From Oscillospiraceae bacterium (GTDB lineage: Bacteria > Bacillota > Clostridia > Oscillospirales > Ruminococcaceae), in the NCBI GenBank assembly GCA_902790675.1, contig CADASU010000002.1, positions 302,730 through 366,729 on the forward strand: 64,000 nt of DNA, in the 5' to 3' direction. The notes beneath the pieces are model-generated. The model saw only the letters and a list, made by a program, of their open reading frames with translations, did no database searches and was not told the origin of the DNA. Numbering within the stretch: the first letter of the stretch is position 1; each line of letters begins with the position of its first letter. Positions 49,264 through 59,061 of the stretch are shown here, one piece after another. The position numbers and the translations under genes are program-made.

Positions 49264-49301
49264 AAAAAAATAAAGCTCACAGTTGTAAACTTTATCTTTT
49301 T
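49264..49301 (-). terminator. Hairpin, inverted copy B (likely ftsH terminator)
   Basis: AAAAAAATAAAG (49264-49275) pairs with CTTTATCTTTTT (49290-49301) apart from one interruption. On the minus strand it lies about 40 bases after the ftsH stop and ends in a T-run. Confidence 0.65.
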
Positions 49302-49342
49302 GCATTTGCTCAACTATAAAATTATAATTATTTGTATGCCAT

Positions 49343-51271
49343 CTAACATTCATCCGAGTTATTTGACTCTTCTGTAACATCACTGGACTTATCTATATCT
49401 TCAACATGTTCCATAGTAATTTCATCAGTCATTATCTTTTTAAATTCATCTCCAGAAATTGTTTCTGATTTAATAAGATACTGAGCAACAACATGAACAT
49501 AGTTGATATTCTCCGTTAAAATACTATGACACTTGGAATAAGCAGCATCAATAATCTTTCTAATTTCCTTATCTATCTCAGTTGCAGTCGTCTCTGAATA
49601 GTTTTTGTTATTATTAAAATCACGTCCCAAGAAGACTTCATGTTCCCCAGTACCATAAACTATAGGACCCATATCCTCGGTGAAACCATATTTTGTTACC
49701 ATATTTCTAGCTGTGTCGGTAGCGCGTTCAATATCATTAGAAGCACCAGTAGAAATATCTCCCAAAACTATAGCCTCAGCCACACGTCCACCTAATAAAA
49801 CAACCAAAGATTCTTCCATCTTAGTTTTTAAAATATAGCTTTTATCTCTCTCTGGCAACGACATAGTATATCCACCTGCCATTCCACGCGGAATAATACT
49901 AATTTCATGAACAGGATCCTGAGTTGGGCAAAAATAAGTCGCAACAGCATGCCCAGCTTCATGATAAGCTGTTAGTCTTTTTTCGTCTTCATATATAACT
50001 CTAGATTTCTTTTCAGGTCCTGCTATAACTTTCATTGTAGCCTCTTGAATATCAGCAGAAGTTATAGCTTTATGGCTCTTTTTAGCAGCTAATAAAGCAG
50101 CCTCATTCATCAAACTTTCAAGATCCGCACCTGTAAATCCAACTGTCGATTTAGCAACAACAGCCAAATCAACATCAAAGCCCAAAGGCTTATCTTTAGA
50201 ATGAACTTTAAGTATTCCTTCCCTTCCCTTAACATCAGGATAGCCAACAATTACTTGTCTGTCAAAGCGTCCTGAGCGAAGCAAAGCAGGATCTAAAATA
50301 TCTCTTCTATTTGTTGCAGCAATTATAATTATTCCAGTATTTGCACCAAATCCATCCATTTCAACCAGCAACTGATTTAAAGTTTGCTCACGTTCATCAT
50401 GACCCCCGCCTAAACCAGCACCTCTTTGTCTTCCTACTGCATCTATCTCATCAATAAAAATTATAGCTGGAGAATTTTTCTTGGCTTGGTCAAACAAATC
50501 TCTAACTCTCGATGCACCAACACCCACATACATTTCAACAAAATCTGAACCAGATATAGAAAAGAACGGAACATTCGCCTCTCCAGCAACAGCTCTAGCC
50601 AACAGTGTTTTACCCGTACCAGGAGGACCAATTAGCAAAACTCCCTTAGGAACCCTTGCTCCTATTTCAGTAAACTTTTTAGGATTTTTTAAAAAGTCAA
50701 CAATCTCGGCTAATTCTTCTTTTTCTTCATCAGCCCCTGCCACTTGGTCAAATGTAGTAGTTCTTCCTTTTTCAGCAACATGTCTAAAATTACTCTTGCC
50801 AAATTGCCCAATTTTTCCAGCACCAGCACCCGAAAATTTAAACATAAACAGAGATAGTCCTATCAACATAAACATAATCAAAACAGTTGGCAACAGTGAT
50901 ATCATCCAAGAATAATCGTGCCCAGAAACATAATTAATTATATTAGATGAATTTTTTAAGTCGTCTTTATGCTTCTCCATCATAATGTTATTAACTGTTT
51001 CAACAAAACGCCTAATATCCGGCACTTTATATACATACTTTTTCGACGAATCTTCCTTTAATGTATATTCTAAACTTCCGCCAATGCCATTGCTATATTC
51101 CAAAGTTGACTCTAATATTTCATCTTTCTCATAATAATCAATTATCTGATAATATTTAGAGTCATTTTCTAAGCTGCCAGAATGATTCAACATAAAGATG
51201 CTCATAAACGCAATGCAAGCAACAACAATTAGCGGAAAAATTATGCCACCATTTCCTTTTTTATCGTTCAA
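49343..51271 (-). CDS. ftsH: ATP-dependent zinc metalloprotease FtsH
   Basis: A membrane AAA protease of 642 residues. TM1 about 10-28, an extracytoplasmic domain, TM2 about 122-145, Walker A GPPGTGKT at 215-222, Walker [12 protein letters not shown], the second region of homology [20 protein letters not shown] and the zinc site HEAGH. The C-terminus is acidic ([14 protein letters not shown]). The start is TTG with AAGGAGG upstream. It follows tilS, as in many Firmicutes. Confidence 0.97.
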   Translation of the reverse strand: MNDKKGNGGIIFPLIVVACIAFMSIFMLNHSGSLENDSKYYQIIDYYEKDEILESTLEYSNGIGGSLEYTLKEDSSKKYVYKVPDIRRFVETVNNIMMEKHKDDLKNSSNIINYVSGHDYSWMISLLPTVLIMFMLIGLSLFMFKFSGAGAGKIGQFGKSNFRHVAEKGRTTTFDQVAGADEEKEELAEIVDFLKNPKKFTEIGARVPKGVLLIGPPGTGKTLLARAVAGEANVPFFSISGSDFVEMYVGVGASRVRDLFDQAKKNSPAIIFIDEIDAVGRQRGAGLGGGHDEREQTLNQLLVEMDGFGANTGIIIIAATNRRDILDPALLRSGRFDRQVIVGYPDVKGREGILKVHSKDKPLGFDVDLAVVAKSTVGFTGADLESLMNEAALLAAKKSHKAITSADIQEATMKVIAGPEKKSRVIYEDEKRLTAYHEAGHAVATYFCPTQDPVHEISIIPRGMAGGYTMSLPERDKSYILKTKMEESLVVLLGGRVAEAIVLGDISTGASNDIERATDTARNMVTKYGFTEDMGPIVYGTGEHEVFLGRDFNNNKNYSETTATEIDKEIRKIIDAAYSKCHSILTENINYVHVVAQYLIKSETISGDEFKKIMTDEITMEHVEDIDKSSDVTEESNNSDEC

Positions 51272-51350
51272 AGCCTAATCCTCCTTGATAAAAATCCAAT
51301 AAATTTAAAGCAAAAAACACTTTTATAATAAATTTTACAATTTACTAATA

Positions 51351-52655
51351 TTAATATCCAAATATCAATAAAACTCTCTCTGTATTATTATCAACCAAAA
51401 CTCTTATATCTAGTCCAAATGTATTAACCCAAAACGGCCCTAAATCATCAGACATTACAATCATTTTGCTGCGCTTTAAAAAAGAAACTCTTTTTTCTTG
51501 CATTAACACCTTTAATTTTTTAGTAGGACGATTTAAAAGTTTCAATTTATCCCCAGGAATTCTACTTCTAATATGAACATCACCTAATATTTTATCATAA
51601 TCTGCCACAAAAAGAAACGAATGTTTTATTTTATTAACAAAATAGTCATACTGCTCAATACGGCACTTAATAATATGTAAATTTTTATATAAAAATTCCA
51701 TATTATCTTTTAAAACAATGTCAAAATCTTGGGCTAAACACATTTTTTCAATAAATAATATTCCCTTTCTAATAATTGCCATGTTATTTTGAGGTAAACT
51801 CTGCCTGCCCTTTCCTGTTTCACAAAGTTTCAAAACTCTAATTAAAATTTCATGACTAGAAGAAATATTATTTTTTTTTAAAAACAAATCTATAACTCTA
51901 ATTTTAATAGAATATTCTAATTTAACAACCAATTTTAATTTTAGCCCATTGTCTACGATATTCCTATTTAGTTCATTCTGAGCAACATTACTTAAATATT
52001 CCTCATCTTTTTTCAAGCCATTCAATAAATTTAAAACATGCTTTTCAAATTGATTATTTATATTTTTTAGTTCGCTCACAACATGATGTCTTATTCTATT
52101 TCTGGTATATTTGTCCATAAAATTAGTACTATCATTTCTATAATCAAGTCCTTGTTCATTGCAATAACTTTCAATTTCATCTCTAGTAAAAGATAAAAGA
52201 GGCCTTACAATTTTTCCCCTAGAGTCAGGAATAGAACATAAGCCTTTCAAACCAGTTCCTCTAGAAATATTAAATAACATAGTCTCAACACAGTCGGATA
52301 AAGTATGTGCTGTTGCTATTCTTCCCCCAATCTCATCAAAAAATTTATATCGTTCATTTCTTCCACTTAGTTCTACTGAAATTTTTTGATTTTCAGATAC
52401 TTTAACAACATCCACATTTTTACAAATAAATCGTATTGAACGCTCCTTACACCAATTTTCAACAAATTTTTGGTCATCATCGCTTTCTTTCCCTCTAATA
52501 TTATGATTTACATGCGCAACAATTAGTTGAAAGTTTTTATTTGAACTATACAAACAATGTAAAAGCGTCATAGAATCTGCTCCACCAGAAACTCCAACTA
52601 CAATTTGCTCACCATAGTCAAAAAATGATGATACCGCCGACACAATATTACTCAT
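51351..52655 (-). CDS. tilS: tRNA(Ile)-lysidine synthase TilS
   Basis: TilS converts C34 of tRNA-Ile(CAU) to lysidine. The PP-loop is VVGVSGGADSMTLLH; HNIRGKESDDDQKFVENWC and ATAHTLSDCVETMLFNISRGTG are further N-type ATPase motifs. The C-terminal TilS domain has IRSRIPGDKLKL. The frame is open to 52730, but the ATG at 52653-52655, overlapping the dnaB end by eight bases, gives the normal N-terminus (434 residues) and implies coupling to dnaB. Confidence 0.94.
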   Translation of the reverse strand: MSNIVSAVSSFFDYGEQIVVGVSGGADSMTLLHCLYSSNKNFQLIVAHVNHNIRGKESDDDQKFVENWCKERSIRFICKNVDVVKVSENQKISVELSGRNERYKFFDEIGGRIATAHTLSDCVETMLFNISRGTGLKGLCSIPDSRGKIVRPLLSFTRDEIESYCNEQGLDYRNDSTNFMDKYTRNRIRHHVVSELKNINNQFEKHVLNLLNGLKKDEEYLSNVAQNELNRNIVDNGLKLKLVVKLEYSIKIRVIDLFLKKNNISSSHEILIRVLKLCETGKGRQSLPQNNMAIIRKGILFIEKMCLAQDFDIVLKDNMEFLYKNLHIIKCRIEQYDYFVNKIKHSFLFVADYDKILGDVHIRSRIPGDKLKLLNRPTKKLKVLMQEKRVSFLKRSKMIVMSDDLGPFWVNTFGLDIRVLVDNNTERVLLIFGY

Positions 52656-53979
52656 TGTGATACCTATCCAATCCAATAAATCTAGTAAATTTTCCATCCC
52701 AACCAAGTTCAATAGTTCCTGTTTCGCCATGCCTATTTTTGGCCACTATACATTCGGCTACTCCCGGTTTTGCGTCCTCTGGATTATAGTAATCGTCTCT
52801 ATATAAAAACATAACTATGTCAGCATCCTGCTCTATAGATCCAGATTCACGCAAGTCCGATAAAATTGGCCTATGATCTTGACGAGTTTCCGGGCCACGC
52901 GCTAACTGTGATAGTGCTATAACCGGCACTTTTAATTCTTTTGCCATAATCTTTAACATCCTTGTAATTTCAGAAATTTCCTGAACCCTATTTCCATCAC
53001 GTCTGCCACTAGACATAAGCTGCAAATAATCAACAATAACCAAGCCCAAATCTGAAAACCTTCGTAATTTTGCCTTCATCTCCATTACAGATAAATTAGG
53101 AGTATCATCAAAAAATATTTTACATTGGGAAAGTTCCTGAGCACCAGAAGCTAAAAGAACCCATTCATCATTTTCAAGCATACCAGAATGTAACTTTGTT
53201 GATAATATTGAACATTCAGTAGACAGCATTCTTTCAATCAACTGCTGGCTAGACATTTCCAATGAAAAAATTATTATCTGCTTTTTGCTCTGTTTTGCTG
53301 CTCTAGATGCAATATTAAGCGCAAAACTTGTTTTACCCATAGCTGGCCTAGCAGCTAAAATTATTAAATCAGACACGTTTAATCCAGTTAAAATTGCGTC
53401 TAAAGCCGAATATCCAGAAGATATTCCAACTCTGCTTTCTCCGCTAGACAACCGGTCTAGATGATCAAATTCCTGACTAATTACTTCATCTATAGGCACA
53501 ATATTTGCAGACACTTTGTCTTGTCTTATTTCAAATATCTTTTGTTCTGCTGAGTCTAAAATCGTTTCAGCATCAAAATCGGCATTAGTAGCCGAGTCCA
53601 CAATGCTTCTAGCAGCAACTATCAAACTACGTAAATAATATTTTTCCTTAACTATTTTACAATAACTATTAAAATTAGTAATAGAAGGAACCATATCCAT
53701 CAGCTGTGTTAAATAAACCTTTGCAGTCTGCTCAGACTCAAAAATATTGTCTAACATAACAGCATCTAAAACAGTAATAAAGTCTATAGGGAGCCCTGAC
53801 GTAAATAGTCTTGTTAACACTGAAAATATTTTTTTATGTTTTTCACTATAAAAACTTGCTTGTGAAATATATGAAAAAGACTCACCTATACAGTTAGGAT
53901 CTAATAGCAAAGCTCCCAAAACACTTTGTTCAGCTTCCAAGGAATATGGTAATTGTTCATAATCTAAGCTTTCCTGCAA
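52648..53979 (-). CDS. dnaB: Replicative DNA helicase DnaB
   Basis: The hexameric replication-fork helicase (443 residues; DnaC in Bacillus nomenclature). The N-terminal domain starts LPYSLEAEQSVLGALLLD; Walker A is ARPAMGKTSFALN; SLEMSSQQLIERML, DYLQLMSSGRR and RELKVP-like KELKVPVIALSQLARGPE follow; DADIVMFLYRDDYY is the H4 region. TTG start with GGTGGTGAT before it. Confidence 0.97.
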   Translation of the reverse strand: MQESLDYEQLPYSLEAEQSVLGALLLDPNCIGESFSYISQASFYSEKHKKIFSVLTRLFTSGLPIDFITVLDAVMLDNIFESEQTAKVYLTQLMDMVPSITNFNSYCKIVKEKYYLRSLIVAARSIVDSATNADFDAETILDSAEQKIFEIRQDKVSANIVPIDEVISQEFDHLDRLSSGESRVGISSGYSALDAILTGLNVSDLIILAARPAMGKTSFALNIASRAAKQSKKQIIIFSLEMSSQQLIERMLSTECSILSTKLHSGMLENDEWVLLASGAQELSQCKIFFDDTPNLSVMEMKAKLRRFSDLGLVIVDYLQLMSSGRRDGNRVQEISEITRMLKIMAKELKVPVIALSQLARGPETRQDHRPILSDLRESGSIEQDADIVMFLYRDDYYNPEDAKPGVAECIVAKNRHGETGTIELGWDGKFTRFIGLDRYHNE

Positions 53980-54032
53980 TTTAAAATCACCACCAAAAAT
54001 AAAAGCAATATATTCACTGCATTATTATATTA

Positions 54033-54473
54033 CTACTCTACTACCGAAACAATCATATTTGCAGTTACACCTGCCATTATTTTCACTTTAAAATCAAATT
54101 TACCAAAAGTTTTTATTTGTGGTGCTTCAATTTTGCGCTTGTCTATATTAACATTATATTGCATATTAACTGCATTAGCTATTTCCTTAGCTGTTATAGA
54201 GCCAAAAAGCCTCCCATCAGCTCCAGATTTAGCTTTTAATTCAACAAACTTTCCTTTCAATCGCTCAGCTATTTCATTTGCAGCTAAAAGTTCTTGCTCT
54301 TTATGATATGCTAAAGACTCGTCCTTTGTCTTTTTCTCGGATAATACTTTTGCATTCACTTCAACTGCCATCTTTTTAGGAAACAAAAAATTTCTAGCAT
54401 ACCCATCGCTAACGTTTATTATGTCTCCTTTTTTCCCTTTACTTTTTACATCCTGTAGCAAATAAACTTTCAT
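54033..54473 (-). CDS. rplI: 50S ribosomal protein L9
   Basis: The 146 residues show [20 protein letters not shown], then [18 protein letters not shown] (the L9 signature), a connecting helix and a C-terminal domain beginning [16 protein letters not shown] selects the ATG at 54473 over the one at 54488. The order gdpP-rplI-dnaB is conserved in Firmicutes. Confidence 0.97.
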   Translation of the reverse strand: MKVYLLQDVKSKGKKGDIINVSDGYARNFLFPKKMAVEVNAKVLSEKKTKDESLAYHKEQELLAANEIAERLKGKFVELKAKSGADGRLFGSITAKEIANAVNMQYNVNIDKRKIEAPQIKTFGKFDFKVKIMAGVTANMIVSVVE

Positions 54474-54504
54474 AAAAAAGTCCTCCAAAATCTATTATAT
54501 TTTC

Positions 54505-56493
54505 TCATTCACAAACTTCATCAATAGCTTTTAAAAGCATTTGACGCGTATTCTCAATATTCGAGTCTTTTACTTGACATGCTGCCTGAGACTGATGGCC
54601 TCCACCACCAAGTCGCTCCATTATTACTTGAACATTAAAGCCACCCATCGACCTTGCTGTTACGTGAACAACATCTTCAATTTGATATATAACAAAAGAA
54701 GCTTCCACACCTTTAATGTTTAGCAGTTCATCAGCAGCTTGTGGACAAATAATTCTAACATCTGACGTTTGAAAATTACTAACTGATATAGCACATTTTT
54801 TATATAGTTCCGATTTAGTAACAATATCAACCTTCTTTTTATATGACTCAATAGTACTAGAAAATAGTTTCTTAACTGCAATTGTATCTGCTCCCAAGCG
54901 CTTCAAATATGCTGCTGCCTCAAAAGTTCGAGCTCCAACCTTTATAGCAAAATTCTTCGTGTCTAACATAATTCCTGACAGCATAGCTTCAGCCTCAATT
55001 TTTCCTAATTTACAATCATCCCCAAAATATTGTATAAGTTCACATACTAACTCAGAGGCAGATGATGCATATGGTTCATTATAAAATATAACTGCATTGT
55101 CTATAAAATCAACAGTTTTTCTATGATGATCTATTACAACAACATCCCTACAGCTATCATATATCTCTTTAAATTCTAAAAGAGCAGAATTATGTGTATC
55201 TACAACAATTAATAACGTTTTAGCTGATATTAAACTTCTCGCAGAGTCTATATCAATAATTAAATTAGATAGTTCTGACTGTTTAATTTTGTCAATCAAT
55301 TCATGTGCCATATTTTTTACTGAATCAACAACAAAAAAGCTGTCTTTCCCACATTTCCTTATTGCAGACCCTAAACCAATGCCAGACCCAACACTATCTA
55401 AATCTCCAAATCTGTGGCCCATTATCAAAACATTATCTGACTCTTCAATTAGTTCCAACAAAGCACTAGCAACTATTCTTGTTTTTACACGAGTTCTTTT
55501 TTCAACATCATTAGCCCTACCACCGTAAAAGTCAAAAGATGTTGCGGTTTTTATCGCAACCTGATCTCCCCCTCGACCCAAAGCCATATCAAGTGCTTGA
55601 AGAGCATATGTTTTATTTTCATTTAAAGTATCTCCTGCGCTAGAAATACCAACTGAAAGGGTTAAACTATTCTTTTCATCATACGAAATGTTGCTAACAT
55701 TTTTCAAAGCCGAAAATTTATCGTTAATCATATTGTCTAAGTGTCTTTTTTCCATGATAACTAAAAATTCATCATCTTCAATTTTCTGCAAAAATCCTGT
55801 AGATTTTTCAACAAAATTTTCAATTACATCATCAATTTTACTAATTATGTTAGATTTTTCACTTTCTTTCTTTTCCGATAAAACTTCATCATAATTATCA
55901 ATCTTAATATAAGCAACAGTAGGCTTAGATAATGTATATTCTTTTGCAAAATGAATTAAGCTGCTATTCTCTTCAAAATATAGCACATATATTTTTGACT
56001 TATCTGAATATGTTGCATGAACTTTAAAGTCTTTGTCCCACAGCCTAACTTGGACTCCACTTCTGCTGCAAAAATCGTCCAAAGGCTCTTTAACCATATC
56101 CAAAAAATTTAAGCCCACATATCTATCATCACCGCAATTAATAGTATCATTAAAGCAACGATTTGTCCATAATATTATTCCATCATTTAAGCACGCTAAA
56201 ACTGGCATAGGAAATTTTTCAAAATCATACTCACTATCAGTAATAAACTCACCGACTAGCCTCTCCACCAAAAAACCTTGTTCTTTCTTGCAGTTTACTA
56301 AAATAAAAATGCTATATATACTAAACAAAACCACTAAAGGAGAAACTATTAAAAATATCATAAAATTATAAAAAAATAAAAACAAACAAAACACAAGCAA
56401 AACACACACAGAAAATATTAAATAAAGCTGCGTGGTAAAACAAAATTTCAAAAAAATGTTTTTTCTCATTTTGTGCTTATTTTTACTATACAT
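54505..56493 (-). CDS. gdpP: Cyclic-di-AMP phosphodiesterase GdpP
   Basis: GdpP hydrolyses c-di-AMP at the membrane. The 662 residues comprise two membrane helices (about 15-65), a PAS-like domain (about 85-170), a degenerate GGDEF domain (about 175-310, lacking the GGDEF signature itself), a DHH domain with GHRFGDLDSVGSGIGLG and VVIDHHRKTVDF, and a DHHA1 domain with GGGGHQSQAACQV-like LGGGGHQSQAA near the end. All metal-binding motifs are visible. c-di-AMP commonly controls K+ uptake; TrkA-type regulators occur 50 kb away in the window, but I infer no direct link. Confidence 0.94.
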   Translation of the reverse strand: MYSKNKHKMRKNIFLKFCFTTQLYLIFSVCVLLVFCLFLFFYNFMIFLIVSPLVVLFSIYSIFILVNCKKEQGFLVERLVGEFITDSEYDFEKFPMPVLACLNDGIILWTNRCFNDTINCGDDRYVGLNFLDMVKEPLDDFCSRSGVQVRLWDKDFKVHATYSDKSKIYVLYFEENSSLIHFAKEYTLSKPTVAYIKIDNYDEVLSEKKESEKSNIISKIDDVIENFVEKSTGFLQKIEDDEFLVIMEKRHLDNMINDKFSALKNVSNISYDEKNSLTLSVGISSAGDTLNENKTYALQALDMALGRGGDQVAIKTATSFDFYGGRANDVEKRTRVKTRIVASALLELIEESDNVLIMGHRFGDLDSVGSGIGLGSAIRKCGKDSFFVVDSVKNMAHELIDKIKQSELSNLIIDIDSARSLISAKTLLIVVDTHNSALLEFKEIYDSCRDVVVIDHHRKTVDFIDNAVIFYNEPYASSASELVCELIQYFGDDCKLGKIEAEAMLSGIMLDTKNFAIKVGARTFEAAAYLKRLGADTIAVKKLFSSTIESYKKKVDIVTKSELYKKCAISVSNFQTSDVRIICPQAADELLNIKGVEASFVIYQIEDVVHVTARSMGGFNVQVIMERLGGGGHQSQAACQVKDSNIENTRQMLLKAIDEVCE

Positions 56494-56531
56494 AAAGCTA
56501 TTGTCTCCTAATTTATAAAAATATATAAATA

Positions 56532-58322
56532 CTATACTTCCATTATTATCGGTAAAATCATAGGAGTTCTACGCGTCTTTCTAAATATAAAACTAGATAG
56601 CTCATCTTTTATGCATGTTTTATAAACCGCCCATTCACGAACATTTTCATTTAAACACCTATCAAAAATTTTTCTAACCAATTGCCTTGCTTCATCTAGC
56701 AATTGCTCAGATTCTCTTACATATACAAAGCCCCTCGAAACCAAGTCAGGGCCACTAACTAACTGTCCAGAATTTTGTTCAATTGCAACAACAACAACAA
56801 TTAATCCATCTTGAGACAATATTTTTCTGTCTCTTAAAACTATAGATCCAACGTCACCAACTCCTAGGCCATCCACAAAAACGCAGCCAGCCGGAACAGT
56901 TCCGCCAGAACGTATTCCTCTTCCGTTTATTTCAACTACATGCCCAATATCACCTATAACTATATTTCTTGCTGGTATACCCATAGAAATTGCCAATTCA
57001 GCATGTGCTTTTAAATGTTTATATTCTCCATGCACTGGCATAAAGTATTTAGGCTTTGTAAGAGATAGCATCATTTTTAGCTCATCTTGACACGCATGCC
57101 CGGATGTATGGACTTCATACATTTTTTCATATATTACTTTAGACCCTAATCTCATTAAATCGTTAACAACATTTGTCACTAACTTTTCATTTCCTGGTAT
57201 GGGTGATGCAGAGATAATAATAAAGTCTTCACTGGTAACCGATACACTCTTGTGCGTTCCATTTGCCATTCTAGATAAAGCACTCATTGGCTCTCCCTGA
57301 CTACCAGTAGTTACAACTATCACCTTATTTCTAGGATATCTAGATATAGAATCTATTGGAACTAATATTCCATCGGGAACCTTCAAATACCCCAATTCAA
57401 TTGCTTTACCAACTACATTTTCCATGCTACGTCCAGACACTACTACATGTCTACCATACTTTATTGCATTATCTACTATCTGCTGAATTCTATGAATATT
57501 AGACGAAAAAGAAGCCACTATTATTCGTCTTTCACCTGCTTCATTAAATAGCTTTTGAAAAGATTCTCCAACTTTACGCTCAGGCATTGTATAGCCAGGG
57601 CGCTCAGCGTTAGTAGAATCAGACATAAATAATAATACGCCCTTACTACCAAGCTCAGAAAAACGAGCAAGATCTATCATTTCTCCCTCAATAGGATTAT
57701 AGTCTATTTTAAAATCGCCAGTATGAACTATCAATCCTGCTGGTGTATATATAGCGAGACCAACAGCATCTGGAATTGAATGATTAACACAAATCATTTC
57801 AACGGACATGCAACCAAATTTTATCATTTGACCAGGAGAGCATATATTAAGCTTAGCAGTTTTCAATATACCGTGTTCTTTTAACTTTTCCTCTATTAAC
57901 CCAATAGTAAGCCTTGTTCCATAAACCGGCACATTATATTTTTTTAAGAAAAAAGGAACCCCTCCAATATGATCTTCATGCCCATGAGTTATCACTATTC
58001 CACGCAATTTATCAATATTTTGTTCAACATAAGTATAGTCTGGCAAAACCAAATCAACACCAAGCATATCTGGATCGGGAAAGCCCATTCCGCAGTCTAC
58101 TATAAACATATCTTTACCACAATCGAAGCATGTCATATTTTTACCAATTTCATTCAAACCACCTAATGGAATAATTTTAATTGGCGTACGTCTAACGACT
58201 TTTCCGCTATTAGTTTTTTTCACAGGTTTTCCTTTTACAGATTTAGTAGCGCGTCTTGTGCTAGTTTTATTACTACTAGCCGCACTATTTCTATTAATTA
58301 TTTTTTCTTTTTCTTTATTCAC
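56532..58322 (-). CDS. rnj: Ribonuclease J
   Basis: A 5'-3' exoribonuclease/endonuclease of mRNA turnover. Of the 596 residues, about 45 form a basic N-terminal extension (TSTRRATKSVKGKPVKKT). The metallo-beta-lactamase core has ITHGHEDHIGG, TGDFKIDYNP and SDSTNAERPGYT; the beta-CASP part has VVTTGSQGEPMSAL; then HTSGHACQDELKMM and PVHGEYKHL. The start is GTG preceded by AAAGGGA. Monocistronic. Confidence 0.96.
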   Translation of the reverse strand: MNKEKEKIINRNSAASSNKTSTRRATKSVKGKPVKKTNSGKVVRRTPIKIIPLGGLNEIGKNMTCFDCGKDMFIVDCGMGFPDPDMLGVDLVLPDYTYVEQNIDKLRGIVITHGHEDHIGGVPFFLKKYNVPVYGTRLTIGLIEEKLKEHGILKTAKLNICSPGQMIKFGCMSVEMICVNHSIPDAVGLAIYTPAGLIVHTGDFKIDYNPIEGEMIDLARFSELGSKGVLLFMSDSTNAERPGYTMPERKVGESFQKLFNEAGERRIIVASFSSNIHRIQQIVDNAIKYGRHVVVSGRSMENVVGKAIELGYLKVPDGILVPIDSISRYPRNKVIVVTTGSQGEPMSALSRMANGTHKSVSVTSEDFIIISASPIPGNEKLVTNVVNDLMRLGSKVIYEKMYEVHTSGHACQDELKMMLSLTKPKYFMPVHGEYKHLKAHAELAISMGIPARNIVIGDIGHVVEINGRGIRSGGTVPAGCVFVDGLGVGDVGSIVLRDRKILSQDGLIVVVVAIEQNSGQLVSGPDLVSRGFVYVRESEQLLDEARQLVRKIFDRCLNENVREWAVYKTCIKDELSSFIFRKTRRTPMILPIIMEV

Positions 58323-58774
58323 AGCTATTTCCCTTTCTCAAAAATTAACAATTTATTTTTAAAATCTCAAAATAAAAGCCATTTACCACAATAAAATTTT
58401 TTATAAATCAAGCAAATAAAACCTATTTAAATACACGAATAACAAAACATATCCTTAATAAAATAATAAGGATATATTAAAACAACTACTAATTAATTTG
58501 TAAATAATATATACAATTACAATAATATCCATAATTTATATTAACAAAAAAGCACAAACGGCGATTAAAAAAAATTGACTATAAATAAAAATATGCAACA
58601 ATTTACTGTATATAATCAAAAGCGATTCAAGTTAAAAAAGCAAATCTTTTATAAAAAATATCACAAAAGCCGAACAAAATATGTTAAATTAAGTATACTG
58701 TTTATATTAAAAATTGTCAAGCTCACATTTAATTCAGAAAATAATTTTATTAAAAATATTTAAATCATAAATTA
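58323..58774. other. Long AT-rich intergenic region
   Basis: About 450 bases between the start of rnj and the tRNA promoter. It is extremely AT-rich. I see one 9-base inverted repeat (ATATCCTTA 58449-58457 with TAAGGATAT 58467-58475) without a clear T-run. The open frames here are poor in codon structure and lack ribosome binding sites. The rnj promoter is presumably in the first 150 bases. Confidence 0.5.
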
Positions 58775-58803
58775 TTGACAAAATAATCTGCATATGATAG
58801 AAT
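58775..58803 (+). promoter_or_regulatory. Predicted promoter of tRNA-Leu
   Basis: TTGACA (58775-58780), 17-base spacer, TAGAAT (58798-58803). Transcription would start about 20 bases before the mature tRNA. Confidence 0.75.
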
Positions 58804-58830
58804 GTCATATGTGTTTGGAAAGTGTAATAA

Positions 58831-58915
58831 GCGAGTGTGCTGGAACCGGCAGACAGGCACGTTTGAGGGGCGTGTGTCAATTGACGTATGGGTTCAAGTC
58901 CCATCACTCGCACCA
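58831..58915 (+). tRNA. tRNA-Leu (anticodon GAG)
   Basis: Acceptor GCGAGTG (58831-58837) pairs with CACTCGC (58905-58911), followed by A and an encoded CCA (58913-58915). The anticodon stem CACGT/GCGTG (58858-58862, 58870-58874) encloses the loop TTGAGGG, with anticodon GAG at 58865-58867. The long class II variable arm and the T-arm GGGTTCAAGTCCC-like sequence fit leucine. Confidence 0.95.
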
Positions 58916-58943
58916 AGTAATTAAATTTTTGAAATATTATAGT

Positions 58944-58975
58944 AAAAGCAACGGTTTAAAAAAATCGTTGCTTTT
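58944..58975 (+). terminator. Terminator of tRNA-Leu
   Basis: AAAAGCAACG (58944-58953) pairs perfectly with CGTTGCTTTT (58966-58975) across a 12-base loop, followed by further T. Confidence 0.85.
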
Positions 58976-59032
58976 CGTTTTAAATCAACAAAAATAGTCT
59001 ACAAAACATAGATAGGAAATTGCTACTAACCA

Positions 59033-59041
59033 TGATATAAT
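59033..59041 (+). promoter_or_regulatory. Extended -10 element before the HTH-CYTH gene
   Basis: TGaTATAAT ends at 59041, about 20 bases before the ATG at 59062. No good -35 is seen at the expected spacing, which suits an extended -10 promoter or an autoregulated one. Confidence 0.4.
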
Positions 59042-59061
59042 TGGTTTGAGGTGCTTATAAA

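Noticed and set aside
58449..58475. 9-base inverted repeat in the gap upstream of rnj
   Set aside because: No adjacent T-run on either strand and no gene close enough to use it as a terminator; likely chance in AT-rich DNA.
58575..58763. Open frame of 62 codons on the plus strand
   Set aside because: Lys/Phe/Ile-rich composition expected from random AT-rich DNA, no ribosome binding site, and it runs up to the tRNA promoter.
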